Assembly: GCA_949152475.1 (NCBI GenBank)
Contig: OX424561.1
Location: 30,002,481 to 30,066,480 of the forward strand
From: Terebella lapidaria
Taxonomy: Eukaryota; Annelida; Polychaeta; Terebellida; Terebellidae
DNA: 64,000 bases
Direction: 5' to 3'
Shown here: positions 34,130 to 46,205 of the stretch, in pieces
Layout of the letters: each line of letters starts with the position of its first letter
Numbering within the stretch: the stretch's first letter is position 1
Program-made: the position numbers and the translations under genes
Notes under the pieces: model-generated
Told to the model about the DNA's origin: nothing
Database searches by the model: none
What the model saw: the letters and a program-made list of their open reading frames with translations, nothing else

Positions 34130-36121
34130 ACAAGTAGAACATTCAACACCCTAAAGGGTCGAAGGCTGCAGAAGGCAGCAAAGGGGCATCATCCAATACT
34201 CGAGAGGCATTAAGGTTGTTCGAAACACCCGGAAAGGTGTTTTTATTGAGTAAAAAGTTATATTTCTTGATAGCTAGATATGTGATGGTTACAAAAAGCA
34301 GAAAAAAATAGTAGGTCACCGTATGATATTTTTTGCTATGATGCATTTTGTTGACCTCCTATCAGTCTTGAAAGTACCTCAGCAATAGCCACAATCCATT
34401 ACATCATGACATGCAATCCAACTGCATATTTTTGCCTAAAACTATATATTTATAGGATTTTTCAGTACAGAACTGTTGTATATGCAACGGTTCATTAAAC
34501 TGATGAAACAAAATTCGCTAGCACTGAGTTTGATATGTTTCGTGGCAAGAGTAAGAACATGTGTATATATTTCAGCACTGAAATTTTAGAGAAAAAGAGT
34601 AACTTCTGATAATCCATACAACGTTGAGTATCACTGCTCAGTCAGTAATACAGTATTTTTTTCTAATTTTTTTACACATATTTCTTCAATGATATTTTGG
34701 GTTTGTAAAAATAATGTAAAAAATATACATATCCAGGTTACTTTTCGCGATATAAGCGTTAAAACATGAAAAGTGTCATTTTATGGAAACAAAAATCAAT
34801 AATTTCATGAATTTGGAGTGCATACTATGTCAAATTATTCAAGTTTTTGTGAGTATGAATTGAAAAAAAAAATCATATATTTCATATATTGTATGTTCTG
34901 ACTTGACTCAGAAATGTATAAAAGGCTGGCATGGTAGATGTGATCATTAGCATGAACGGTATGGCTGCTAGAATGAACCACTAGATGTTGACTGGTCAAT
35001 TGGCTCAGATGAGATTCTCTCCGGTCGCCAACTCAGTAGGCTTATAGTTGAAATATCCCCATCAAATTTGACGAGTCAGTAGAACTTTAGGAATAAATTT
35101 CACCCAATTAGCTTGAGCAAGATGACCGCCACATTTGGCACAGGATAACTTGTAGACCTATACATACGGACAACGTGAGGATATAGCTTATTATATATAA
35201 ATGGCTGATAACGGATTTGACTGAGAGGGTAGCGCTGATCTGTGCGCGGTGAATTTTGGAGATTATTTCGTCTATAGGTCTATTTCATGCATCTCGATGA
35301 ATTTTGGCAGAAAATCGCCTAACATAGTGTAAATTTCTGGGCAGATAAGCTGCGGAAACGAAAAAGTTAGCCCCATTCGGCTTACATAGCGGAACGGGTA
35401 TGGTAGACGAAACGTGTCAAAAATGACAACTGTAACGAAAACGGAGCCCCGCGAAATCGAGCCTGGTGGGCTGTAAATGTTGCGGCCCAATGAAGCTGAG
35501 CTCTTCTTATGATGTATTCCTCTTAAAGAGTGAACATTTGGTATATTCAGGCTATATAATGGACAGGCTATAGAGGAATTGATGTATGTCAATGGAATGT
35601 TGCTTAGTGGAACTGGAAATGCATATGCGTGTTAGGACAAACTTAGGGGCGCATAGGACAAACTATTATAAAAGAGTGTGTGACGACCTCTGGATATTTT
35701 GTGGTGAACTTTGAAGTTCTAAGAGATTGGAATTGTGAAGCAAACACTCCACAGGGGCACAAAATGCAGGATTCGGCGAATGGGAGGATGTGGTAAGAAA
35801 CGGAAGAAACCCTCACACTTGTTTTATTGGTCTTACACAGATAGCATATACAAAGTAATGAGCGCCACTTGCGCCAGCAACTCCCCCCCCCCCCCCCCAC
35901 CCCTCAAATTTGCTCTTGCATTCGTTGTATCTTTTGTCCTTGGTCCACTCAAGTCAAGTAGCAACAAATTCCATGTGTTATGCCATACTAGTACATTCAT
36001 GCTTATTAGCCCTACGAGATCTGCAATACCATGAACAGTCTTTCAAAATATTATTATCGCTAAGCTTGAGTTGTATTGAAAATTATGCCATGATCCACAG
36101 AAGTGTTGTCAATTTATTTAA
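34130..36121. other. Spacer without a supported gene
   Basis: Nothing recognised except a C run at 35883-35900 and AT-rich simple stretches. Frames such as minus 35272-35592 lack motif, start context or splice support. It may be intron or unrelated DNA between the two parts of the pogo-like relic. Confidence 0.4.
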
Positions 36122-36540
36122 GGTAGTCCACTCCAAACAGTGAGGGGAGGGGGTCAAAGAGTTTTTTTTTAAATAAATAACTGTGTCAACATAATCTAGA
36201 GCTTCAAAATGATATATGTTATAGAGTAACTGTTCAGCATCCTAAAACTGAAAAGAAAATAGGGGGTCACCGTATCCGTTCTCATGGAAAACACGATGCA
36301 AGATGTGAATATGGACGAAAAAATGTGCAAAAAGGCCAGAATTTATGTCATTTTAGGTAAATATGTCTGATTTTGATCGAATATGTAGCAGAAACGAGCA
36401 CGGTGACCCCCTATTTTCTTTTCAGTATTAGGATGCTGATCATTTACTCTATAAAATAATGTCATTTTAAAGAGATAATATTCAAGAAAAGACTTTTAAA
36501 TTTTGAATCTCCGTTACCTCCATGTTTGTAGCGGACTACG
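36122..36540. mobile_element. TTAA-flanked MITE, copy 2
   Basis: 419 bp between TTAA at 36118-36121 and 36541-36544. Ends GGTAGTCCACTCCAAACAG and, reversed, CGTAGTCCGCTACAAAC. It is collinear with the copy at 13411-13827, including the GGGGGTCACCGT arm and its partner CGGTGACCCCCTA. The high similarity suggests fairly recent spread. Confidence 0.85.
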
Positions 36541-37084
36541 TTAACAGTGTTTTGAATAATTTTACGATCTGTTTGATTATGTTAATCAGAAGATTTGGAA
36601 ATTGTTAGGTCTACTAGTTTTGTTGTGCAAACGTTTACTCATATACATATTAAAACTATGTAACGAATGGATGTTATAGTAGTAGGCCCTATTATCTTCT
36701 TAACCGAGGCTGGCCCACTGAAAGATACTAGACATATGCTGTGATGCTTCCAGTACTTTGTGTGTTCAAGTCGAGACTCCGCCGTACTGATTACAGACCG
36801 CCGGATTTTCCAGTACTCCCATTGCACGGCAACATTCATACCCCGCCGATCCCTATTTCACCCCGCCGTTACATTCGCTGTTTATGACACGTTTGGTCAA
36901 CCATAGACGGGCCACATTGATGACGCGTTCGGTGTATCGAACAACCTTAAAGCTGTAAGTATGCTATATAAAGAGATACTGTACAATCCCTTCGACCTTT
37001 TGAGACATCCCCTGAACCTTTCGTGCTGACTGGTGACGTAAGTAGGTGCCTTTGGCCTAGGCCGACCAGGGGGATTTTCGGCCG

Positions 37085-37092
37085 TATAAAAG
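37085..37092 (+). promoter_or_regulatory. TATA box candidate
   Basis: TATAAAAG in the context GGCCGTATAAAAGGAGGGGG, about 850 bases before the first catalytic exon of the pogo-like transposase. The GC-rich flank and good match make it a plausible RNA polymerase II core promoter. Which transcript it served is unknown. Another TATATAAAG is at 36964. Confidence 0.45.
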
Positions 37093-38649
37093 GAGGGGGC
37101 GACTGGCCTACAATGTGGCATACTCAATAGACCAAGGAGGCATACACATCGTCCTCAATGTCCGTATGTAATGCATTTCATTGTGTATATCTATATTTCA
37201 GTGTTTATAGCATATTGGTTGAATGTAGGGTGTGACAATATGGGTGACATCTCTGACGGAATATTTTGTAATCATATAACATTGATAGGGTCACCCTCGA
37301 TAGTCTGTCCAATTGTACATGTACATGCTATGTTACAGGTATGCACCTATTGGCATGTACTCTAGGTTAGTAATATAGCATACAATGACTGAGCACTGCT
37401 CAACAACATATGAGTACAAAATTTACCAGGTCACAAAGCCTGTTTGTATGTTGTGTACAAATATGTATGATAACTTTACTGTTGATGTGGCTACATTACG
37501 GGGATATATCTATGCACGTGAATTACTGGGAACCATACAAATTCGTCACACCAATGGATAATACGTTCATTACGGCTAGGAGGGAAATATGTAGCCCTAA
37601 TTATATGAGTAATTGTGTGCACGTATGGATATTATGCAATTATACTTTGCAGTTTGTGTGTTCTCTGACATCTGTGCTGTGGGGAACATGTCAAATGATC
37701 ATCGACACACACTGCAAGAATGGCTTTATACCACTTCGCCGTTACAGCCGACTGCCTCTGGCCTCTGTCGTGGGCGGCCTGACTCGCGCCAGTGCATAGA
37801 CCCGCCCACATTCGAAGCAAAACAAACAACGCGTGGTTCTGTGGTTTTACGTTCGGTTTATCCGTCGGGGAAGATCGTGGTCGTTATCATAATATTTTTT
37901 TTACATGGTCGTTTATCTATTTATAACATACTTACAGCTTTAAACTGGGTTCGAGAACAAAGAATGGAAGAATTTGTCGTGCAGCCAAAACGAATCAGGA
38001 CAAAAGCGTTGGAAATCATGCAGCTCTTGAAGAAGGTGGTAATTTCCGTGCGTTGGCTGGGTGGTGCCGCCGATTTATGCCAATGGCCGGTCTTGCGCGT
38101 AGAATGGTAACATCTGTGGGGCAGCAAATACCACCAAATGCACAGGAAGTGGCGAAAAAAAATTTGCGCGACGTACGTCATGAATTGGATGCCAATGAAG
38201 TCGAAGCAAGCCACATTGCCAACATGGATGAAGTTCCAGTATATGTATACTTCGACATGCCTAAATCACACACCGTCGACTTTACAGGTTTGCACACCAT
38301 CAAAGTGAAAACAACCGGGAACGAACACCTGCGATTTGCCGTTGTTCTCACGGCGCTTAGCAACGGACGAAAATTGGCTCCTATGATCATATTCAAGAAC
38401 TTTAAAAAATGTGCCAAAAGAACGCTTTCCCGCAGGTATAAATGTGTTATCCAATTAAATAATGTACCGTTGCACTTCATTTTGAGTGTAGACCTAAATA
38501 TGATTTGTTGTAGATTGGAATCGGAACACATAAAACATTTTCAATTCAATTAAAATTCATCAATAGAAACGATAATTACTTTAAATATTAATAACTTGAA
38601 CGTGGTGAAAGCCGAGAAAAAAAGGTTACGTGCATTTCTACCACGTCTC

Positions 38650-39330
38650 CTCTTGAAATACTGATAAAATAGGTTACCTCACATAATATATATGATCCGA
38701 TAACCTATCGGCATGGAATTTCGTCCGTCCATTGTCGGACGTTTGAGTCGTACGTCCACATTTTTGCATCTTTAAAGCTTACTTTAATATATATTTTTTA
38801 ATTTGGCACAATAATAACTGAAAAGGGCGGTTCTTTTGATGATCATGCATTTAACATCAGATGACCATGAAAAGTGAATCCGAGCTAAACTGATATGTGT
38901 ACTCTGTAAGTTGGACTCTGTTTTTAAAACTGCTGCATAGAGCTCGGGTTTGTATTATTAGCATATATGATCTCTATATGACAGATCAACTACGACTGTG
39001 AACTTGATCTACGATGAACTTGAGTGGTAATTGTCGAAGTCACGTCTGAACTGAAACATGTGAATTAGCAAAACGTTTGTAGATAGAGGTTTGTATTATG
39101 ATCATAACAATCGTACACTACATGGTGGATCTTTTGGTGGACTTGAATTTGACCTTCAATAAACTTGATACTCCTAAACGGCAGTATTTAGGCCTAAGTG
39201 AAAAAAAAAGATGTGTGCCTGTCAGAAGTAAACTATACATAATACATTTGAGAATATTTTTTGATGACCTTCCTTAGGCCTTAGGGTAATTTTTAAAAGA
39301 CTCATCCCCGAAATCAATTAATTTACATTG
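38650..39330 (+). repeat. Dispersed repeat inside the pogo-like intron
   Basis: It starts with the GGTTACCTCACATAATATAT hairpin with CGATAACCTATCGGC, then CGTCCGTCCATTG, CTTTAAAGCTTACTTTA and GACCTTGAATTTGACC-type lines. It explains most of the 948-bp intron. Confidence 0.6.
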
Positions 39331-39416
39331 GATGAACCTTAGTTTTATGTGTCCATTCTCTATTTCATGTTTCTCCCCCGCAGGAGTTCAGGTAGCTGTG
39401 TCGCGCGGTAGTTCTA

Positions 39417-41647
39417 CACCCTGCAACATATCTTAAGGCGGTGACTGACCTAGTTCTTTTGTCTAGGGGTCAGGTCATGTTATTGTCACCGACTTGTGCT
39501 CAGATTGTTTGGGAGGAAGATCAACACAAGGTAAGAAAAATGCAATTTCTGCAATATAATGCATATATATAATAACTGAGGGGGATGATACGATGTCCGA
39601 GATACTACTACAAATTAATGTACTTCACAAATATTTGTAGGGGCTGAAATTCCCCAGAAATAAGGTTTCTCCCATCAATGTTTACCCCAATTTTGACACC
39701 GTGATCACGTTCATGGTCATTTTCAATAAATTCTGCACATTGTATTTCGATAATCTGTACACGGTTGTTGAAATAATCATGTCATGTTTCATACATCCTG
39801 CGCACATGCACTAATATCTTGTAATTTTTCAGTTATTCCCAAATTATTCCACATGCTTGTCGTGTCACCGATTTGAGTCAAGCCTCACCGACTTAGGTTT
39901 ACATTTTGGGTATAACATACCCACTGGTTGAATGAGTGCTAAGAAAAGGTGTTCTCATGTACGGTTATAGCGATATCATATTCGTGGTATCGTGGACCGT
40001 ACGTTGCAATATATTGTGCAGTATACATCCCAACAACATTTCGTAAGACCGCGTTATTGATGTGATTGTTCGCAGCATATTCACCTCCACTCCAATGTAA
40101 TCTGCGTCTCCGTAGTTCTGTGTCAATGCAGTCCTAATCAACTTTCCGTCTTGCTGAAGTATGAAAAAAGTATGTAGCTACTGTTTGCAATGTCATTAAC
40201 ATTTTCCAGCATGTCATTGAAGATCCCTAAGAAATATATCAAAATATATTTTTAGATCCTTCATGTAGCCTTGCAAATCGTGAATCGGGACACCTATACT
40301 GGTAAAACACTTTATTTGTTTAGGTATGAGAAGTCACCAGCAGCCCGATATTCTATGAAAAGATATTCTACTGTTTATTGTGTTCATTACCTGGTTTCCT
40401 AACACCAGCAGTATGGGACAGTGAGTTTGGGACAACTCCTCGAAGGGTGGTTTCGGTGAGACAGGCAAACGGTTTCCTGATTCATCGGCGCACGACATGA
40501 ACCTAAGCCAGCGAGCTCCGAACATCTTGAATTCCGCCGTCCACCACATCAAAGTGTCATTACCGTGTTGAAATGTATCGCGGGATAACACGGGCGGCAG
40601 ATACTCATTGAATAGCTTGAACGACATAATGTCCCTGCCTAGAAGACCTTTTCAGTACTATGTAACAAATTGTCAAAAAAACGATCGTACCCAGCAAGCG
40701 TTGCAAAAGTGTTTATTGGACTGCATTTCGTGCACGCAGGTGGTTCATCGCTATCCGAAACACTCTCTCCATCAGACACTGTGGTGTCCAGATTATCCCC
40801 CGAGTCTGTAGCGGAGTCGAACTCCGTCGATGCGTCATTGTCGCGTTGCTATCTTCGCAGTTTGTACGTGCACACCTGATTGGACAGGTACAGCTTTCGT
40901 TTCCTGCCATGATTTCTGAATGAACGAACGATGGGACTATGGAAATAATTGAGGCATGTCCACGTATTATGAGTATGTATAGTGTACATATTAATTTTGC
41001 TCAATTTCCAAATATGAAGACAATAATATGGAAAGAAGATAATATAAACAGCTGCATTATGATGTTGCAATGCATACCGTTGATTGAACATCGGCGGTGG
41101 CTAATGCTTTCTGCGTTTTTTTGTGGAGAGATACCAGTCCTTTTCTGGGCAACTTACATCTTAAGTCGGTGACGCTTGACTCAAATCGATGACACGACAA
41201 GCGTGTGTAGTAATTTAGGAATAAGTGAAAAATTACAATATTTTGGTGCGTATGCGCAGGATATATAAAACATGAGATGATTATCTTAACTCCCGTGTAC
41301 AGACATCTGATTATAGAAATACAATGTGCAGAATTCATTGAAAATAACCATGAACGTGATCACGGTGTCAAAATTGGGGTAAACATTGATGGAAGAACCC
41401 TTATTTCTGGGGAATTTCAGCCCCTACAAATATTTGTGAAGTACATTAATTTGTAGTAGTATCTCGGACATCGTATCATCCCCCTCAGTTATTACATATA
41501 TGCGCTATGTTGCAGAAATTGCATTTTTCTTACCTTGTGTTGATCTTCCTTCCAAAACATCTGAGCACAAGTCGGTGACAATAACATGACCTGACCCCTA
41601 GACAAAAGAACTAGGTAAGTCACCGCCTTAAGATATGTTGCAGGGTG
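39417..41647. mobile_element. 2.23-kb DNA transposon with ~480-bp terminal inverted repeats
   Basis: The ends CACCCTGCAACATATCTTAAG and CTTAAGATATGTTGCAGGGTG begin inverted repeats that run about 480 bp (to 39895 on the left, from about 41167 on the right) with few mismatches. The flanking TCTA at 39413-39416 and 41648-41651 is a 4-bp target duplication; deleting the element and one TCTA restores a transposase-like reading frame across the join, which confirms both ends. The inverted repeats contain repeated GTCACCGACTT and GATTTGAGTCAAGC motifs near their inner edge and TGACCTGACCCCTAGAC near the outer edge. The superfamily is not assigned: a 4-bp TCTA duplication with a CACCC start matches no family I am sure of. 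The interior (about 1.27 kb) holds minus-strand frames of unknown function. Confidence 0.85.
40334..40860 (-). CDS. Unknown frames inside the 2.23-kb transposon
   Basis: Two adjacent minus-strand frames. The first (about 40860-40640) encodes a Ser/Asp/Glu-rich stretch (DSATDSGDNLDTTVSDGESV, SDSDEPPACTKC) ending STEKVF. The second (40627-40334) begins MSFKLFNEYLPPVLSRDTF and has WWTAEFKMFGARWLRFMSC, ending at a stop, 97 codons. I do not recognise either. They may be parts of the element's own gene or a captured host exon. No DDE motif is evident. An acidic start followed by an aromatic-rich segment is seen at the N-terminus of some transposases. Confidence 0.3.
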
Positions 41648-42203
41648 TCTATGTCGGCAGCTTCACTCAATCGCGAGTACATACCAAACATATGGCAACG
41701 CAGGCCTGGTGTCATGTTCAACGCAAAACACCTTATGATTTGGGACTCGCATGCATCACACAAAGATGCTGGCGTCTTAGCTGGTCTACGCGAACACAAG
41801 AACACAACAACGTTGTTCATACCAAAAGACATGACTCCATTACTGCAACCACTCGATGAGTGTCTCAACAAGGTGACATGATTACTCGGTCATTCCAACA
41901 GTGCGGAATCCAGCGTGGTGGGGTGGCAGCTGATCAGCTACACAACAGGTTATAAATATAATCTAGAATTGCTTCCAGTAGATCATGATGTTGAACAGAT
42001 TACCTTATTTCATCACATGTAAAGCTATAATATTCAGCAAATGTAATAGTTATAAATAGTTTAATAGTATTAATCCTATAATTTGCAGGCCTGGCTTGCT
42101 TGTTGAGGACGGCATCGTGCCCGCCGGAGATATCGTCGAGATCAACGACACGGACAGTGCAGATTCAGAGTCCGACTCTGGAGATGACGATGACTCTGAA
42201 TGA

Positions 42204-42974
42204 ATTTTATTCTGGTTTTGTTAAGGAGATTCACATTGGCATGTAGCCGACATAGATAATTGGCGAAGTTTTTGTAATCGTGAATAGAAGAAATAAAATA
42301 TTCAATTACACAAGCGGTATCTAATTCTATATGAATCACGATGTCTACGTTTAAAATGGGACATAATATCTTTGTGACTGTTTAAAGCCTTCTTCATATC
42401 TTGCACTTGGCCTTCATCAGCAGAGTAAAAGTGAATATCCAGAGCGATCTCATCACCTCCTGCCCGTCTGGACCAGTAAATGCTATCATCAGTAACATAT
42501 GCATGAACCTGCAAATTAATTAAAATGAATGTAATTTTGTATTTCCCATCTTGCACTTACAAACATGAGACTGAACAATACCAGATCAGGCTAGATGTCT
42601 ACAAATTTGGCCAGAACATTGCACAAACTAACTCAATTTGCACTATTCATGACAAATAATTTGAATTTTAAAAATATGGTTAAAACATCATCTGGAATCT
42701 GATGTATGTTTACCGGAACGTCGTTGTACTATGCCAATGCAGTACGAGTCGGGCGTGTTCGGCAGCGATATGCCCTACCATGCTGCCATCCATTTCACGC
42801 ACACCTACAGCGCTTTTATAACGTGAACCGTGGTCTAACGATAAAACCAATTTTGTGCCTACTGGGGGCCTTCTACGATAGACATGTACTCCCTTCACGA
42901 CACTGTGCAGTACAGCAACAGACCTCCCTTGGCGTTCCATCTCATACGTGATTTTTCTTTTCAGAAAATGAACA
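42204..42974. other. Spacer after the pogo-like transposase
   Basis: No supported gene. The first part should be the 3' untranslated end of the transposase gene; AATAAA occurs on the plus strand at about 42294. The 42710-42982 minus frame (90 codons) has no recognised motif. Confidence 0.4.
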
Positions 42975-43240
42975 AAACACACATTATACGATCTAGATCT
43001 ATTTTCATGTTAATTTTGGGGGATTCATGACGGGTGCCACTAGTGAGGCAGGAAATGCTCACTCGTTCCGGAAAACCTTATTTCACCTCCTAGTGGCCAT
43101 TTCTTGGGCTCATGAGTTTCCCTGTCATTTTTGTTCACTCTCACTTCGTATGCCTGATATGACTTTCTGTCCCCGGACTATGAAATTGGATAACGGACCC
43201 TGTTTTGTTCGCTCGGAATACCTAATATTACTAAATAATG
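42975..43240 (+). repeat. Retroelement 3' tail fragment
   Basis: It matches the non-coding 3' part of the retroelement at 12780-12980, in opposite orientation: CATGACGGGTGCCACTAGTG, GAGGCAGGAAATGCTCACTC and TTTCACCTCCTAGTGGCCAT. The coding part is absent here, so this is a strongly 5'-truncated insertion. Confidence 0.7.
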
Positions 43241-43727
43241 GCTAATATCTCACTTATTGTCAACTTTATAGATTGGGAATCAATTGTGTACATATAGGAA
43301 TCGAGGTATGCCAAATATTTTGATGACCTTGGATTCGACCTTTGACATCATTTTCAAGGTCAGAGCACAAAATGGCTAATATGTCACTTATTCCCGACTA
43401 TACAACTCAGGAGTCAATTGAGCACATATAGGAAACGATATATGTTGAATATTCGTAAAACCTTGAACTTGACCTTCGACTTCATTTTCAAGGTCACAGG
43501 ACAAAGTTGATACTATATCTTTCTTATTGTTGAATTTACAACTTGATTACAATCAATCAATTGTGGACATATAGGAAAAAGCATGACTATGCTGATTGTT
43601 CTCGTGATCATGAATTTGACCAGTGACCTCACTATCAAGGTCTTGGGACAAAAGGGCTAAAATCTAAAATATAAAACGTATATTGTCCAGTAACGTTCCT
43701 TAGCTTTCGGGCTAAATTTTAAACACT
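43240..43727 (-). repeat. Inverted relative of the 134-bp tandem array
   Basis: About three units in reverse orientation to 30540-31140, with AATTGTGTACATATAGGAA and GACCTTTGACATCATTTTC lines. It ends at AGCTTTCGGGCTAAATTTT, the counterpart of the AATTAGCCCAAGGGCTAAG start. So the array plus flank is a mobile or duplicated unit, not local slippage alone. Confidence 0.65.
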
Positions 43728-44972
43728 AGTTGTCTCTCTAGATTGTAGATAACGTGCATGATGTGGATTGGGATTGTCCCTAAAATTATGACAGTTATCA
43801 AAGATATTGATTGTAGGTATTAGGCCTACGCCCTTAGTAGAATCATGCCTAAGTGTTGAGTCTGGACTGTAAGGTTTTAGCTTTGATATTATTAGTTCAC
43901 ATCAAACAATCTTGATTTGAATAAAGATTCCGGGAGCCTCGACCATGGCTCTCGGGCTCGTCACATCGGGTATATTACCATAATGATGCTATGTCTAGAA
44001 ATGTATGAGGCCGGACTTGTTCGGCGGACTGTTACCTGGTTATAGTTAAGTAAACACGGCGCCCACATTGACCGTGCTCAGATGCTGGGCGCTTGCGCCC
44101 TAGGTAGCGGGCGTCAAACTTTACACAATATTCGAACGCCTTCTCCGACACCACTTGATGGAATCTTCCGAAACTTGTCATGTTGGTACTGTGGGATAGT
44201 CCCCACAAACAGATCTTAGAATTTCTCTAGCAAATGATTTTATCTTTGAGAAAATTGCTATTCAATCAAAATGGGTATTTTTATCTTTGAGTTTATGGCC
44301 ATATGTTTCTGAAATTTTGAACGAAATGATAATGAATACATCGAAAAGCATGTATTTTTTCCCGATTTGCAAATTTTGAGATTTTATTGGTAATGGTGAC
44401 CAATTTTGACCCGAAAACACCCTATTATCGACTTTTCTCCTAATCGGAGACCACTTGATGGAATCTTTTGAAAATTTGTGTATTGATATTATGGGATAGT
44501 CCCTACAAACTGATTTTCAAATGACATTGAAACCTCAAAACGGTCATTCAGCTGAAGAATTCTTGGACTTCCTCAAATTTCTATCACTGTATATTGTTTT
44601 CCTTCTGTTCTAACCACAACAACCACGTAGTAGTTGGTCATTTTTTCCTGCGTTGGATTTTGACCATATGCCATAATTCAACCCAAAACAGTTTAAGGTT
44701 AACAAGAAGAGGTGCAAGAACTGAAAAAAATGCATTTCCTGGTTATTTTATTGTCTGGATTTGGACAGTTATCGATATTGACGATAACAGTGTTATTTGT
44801 GACAATGTAGGGTATGCCTTTCTGTCGTGTTTATAATTATGTTAGTATTCCACCACCCCTCCTCCTATATCATATATCCACCTAGTGCTAATTACCTAGG
44901 TGCTAATTACCCAGGTAACAAACAGCTCTATTTATTGTATAGCAACGAGAAGCTTTACTATATCAGAAAACG
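43728..44972. other. Spacer; dispersed-repeat fragment at about 44160-44560
   Basis: The part near 44150-44560 has CACTTGATGGAATCTT twice (44152 and 44451) and TATCTTTGAGTTTATGGCC, resembling the GGCGGCCATTTT-type family. Otherwise no gene or element end is recognised. Confidence 0.4.
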
Positions 44973-45159
44973 AAGTGGATTCACATACATGTATAGGCGC
45001 ATGCGTCACGCCTCACATAAATGCGCATGCGCCTTCTATGTGAGGCAAAATCGTACTGTTTCTTTTATAGGCAAATGTGTCTGTATGCACGGGAATATGG
45101 TATGTGGCCGGAGGGCATGTGACATCTTGTGTGGAAACTGTCAATCCAGAACTTCAATA

Positions 45160-45780
45160 ACTAATTCGAAAATTAATCAGATATTTTCAAAAGATAAATG
45201 GTTAATCCCAAATTCTAAATTGATAATTCTTTAAATTAACTGGATAAGTAAAAAATAATAACCAAAAATTCTAAAACATACATTTTCAATTCCAGCGACT
45301 AAATTGATATAATAAAATATGCAAAACTTATATAGATATTTAGAAAAATAATCAGATATCTCTCAAAACTGATTCACCTACTAGATTGATAACTCCAAAA
45401 CATAAATGGTAATAAACACAAAAAAAAATTAAGTACTGGTAATTAAAAAATATGCTTTTTAAAAAAATCAAATTGGGTAATTCCTGAAATCAAATGTATA
45501 ATATAAAATCAATAATCAGAAAATCCAAAAAAACATAATTACCTGTCAAAAACGTAAATTGTTAATTCCGAAACATCAATCGTTAATTCTTGAAAACTAA
45601 ATGATAAATAACAATTAAATAACAATTGTTATCCCAATCATGGGCGGCCATGAAATTAAATAAATGGATAATAATTGTAAGATAATTTTCAAGTATTAAT
45701 TGTTATTTCACAACATCAATTGATAAATTTGAAACATAACGTTTTAATTCTAATTGAATTGAAATTTCCAAAACTGGAAA
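45160..45780 (+). repeat. Degenerate AT-rich minisatellite, copy 1
   Basis: Loose repeats of about 20 bp built from AATTCCGAAACATAAATTG-like and TAATTCTAAA-like words fill the stretch. The homologous array in the second segmental copy (54540-55290) has been expanded near its start by duplication of a ~75-bp block. Confidence 0.7.
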
Positions 45781-46022
45781 GGATAATACGAGTCTGGATT
45801 GAATCTTAGAACCTTTGATGGTTATCTGAAGAAATTTGATGTCATGTGAAAGTAACACCAATACTTTTGATTAACCTATCCAAGTACAAAATGAGATTCG
45901 GTGTTGTTCATGGTATTTGTATATTTTTTAAGAAGGATATGGCTGATCATTGTGAGCCTTTGAAATTTGAATTTGACTGCATACTGTGGATGTAAATATT
46001 AATTCCCGAGACATACTTAGAA

Positions 46023-46205
46023 ATGGTTTTAGGTTCAATCTGTCATGACATCACAGATGTTAAAGATCAATATGTTGTCCCAGTGCTTTTGATGGGTGAC
46101 TTCAACTGCAGCATATGTGATCCAGATGATATTGTGACAGATGATCCTAATATGGCTGAGTCCTGTGGAATCGATATGACAGAAATGGATAAAAATGATG
46201 ACACT
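46023..46205 (+). pseudogene. LINE endonuclease (APE-type) fragment, copy 1
   Basis: The frame reads MVLGSICHDITDVKDQYVV, PVLLMGDFNCSICDPDDIV and continues through MAESCGIDMTEMDKNDD. The LLMGDFN motif is the metal-coordinating GDFN block of the endonuclease/exonuclease/phosphatase fold used by many non-LTR retrotransposons. Upstream motifs (start of the fold) and downstream SDH are missing. The same fragment occurs at 55498-55680. A reverse-transcriptase piece of similar type lies 3.7 kb downstream and may come from the same original element. Confidence 0.65.

Larger units (their letters stand above)
37938..42203 (+). pseudogene. pogo/Tigger-like DDE transposase, disrupted
   Basis: Readable exons: 37938-38435 (after a CTTACAG acceptor), 39384-39416 continuing at 41648-41948, and 42089-42203. 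Motifs in order: WVREQRMEEFVVQPKRIRTK, GWCRRFMPMAGLARR, then NMDEVPVYVYFDMPKS with the first catalytic Asp. VKTTGNEHLRFAVVLTAL follows, then after splicing a PAGVQVAVSRGSS-like stretch, MIWDSHASH (second Asp), LLQPLDECLNK (third Asp), and an acidic tail with INDTDSADSESDSGDDDDSE. Introns 38436-39383 and 41949-42088 keep the frame. Damage: frameshifts near 38018 and 38410, a deletion of some 60 codons after LDECLNK, and a 2231-bp transposon in a serine codon of the third segment. The three Asp residues are all still encoded. Such enzymes cut and paste their element, usually at TA; terminal repeats of this element were not found. Confidence 0.8.

Noticed and set aside
37613-38110. 165-codon frame as an independent gene
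   Set aside because: Only its last part (from about 37938) matches the pogo-like transposase; the rest is fortuitous reading into upstream DNA.
45160-45780. CRISPR-like or regular satellite array
   Set aside because: Units are loose, of varying length and without spacers; it is a degenerate AT-rich minisatellite in a eukaryotic genome.
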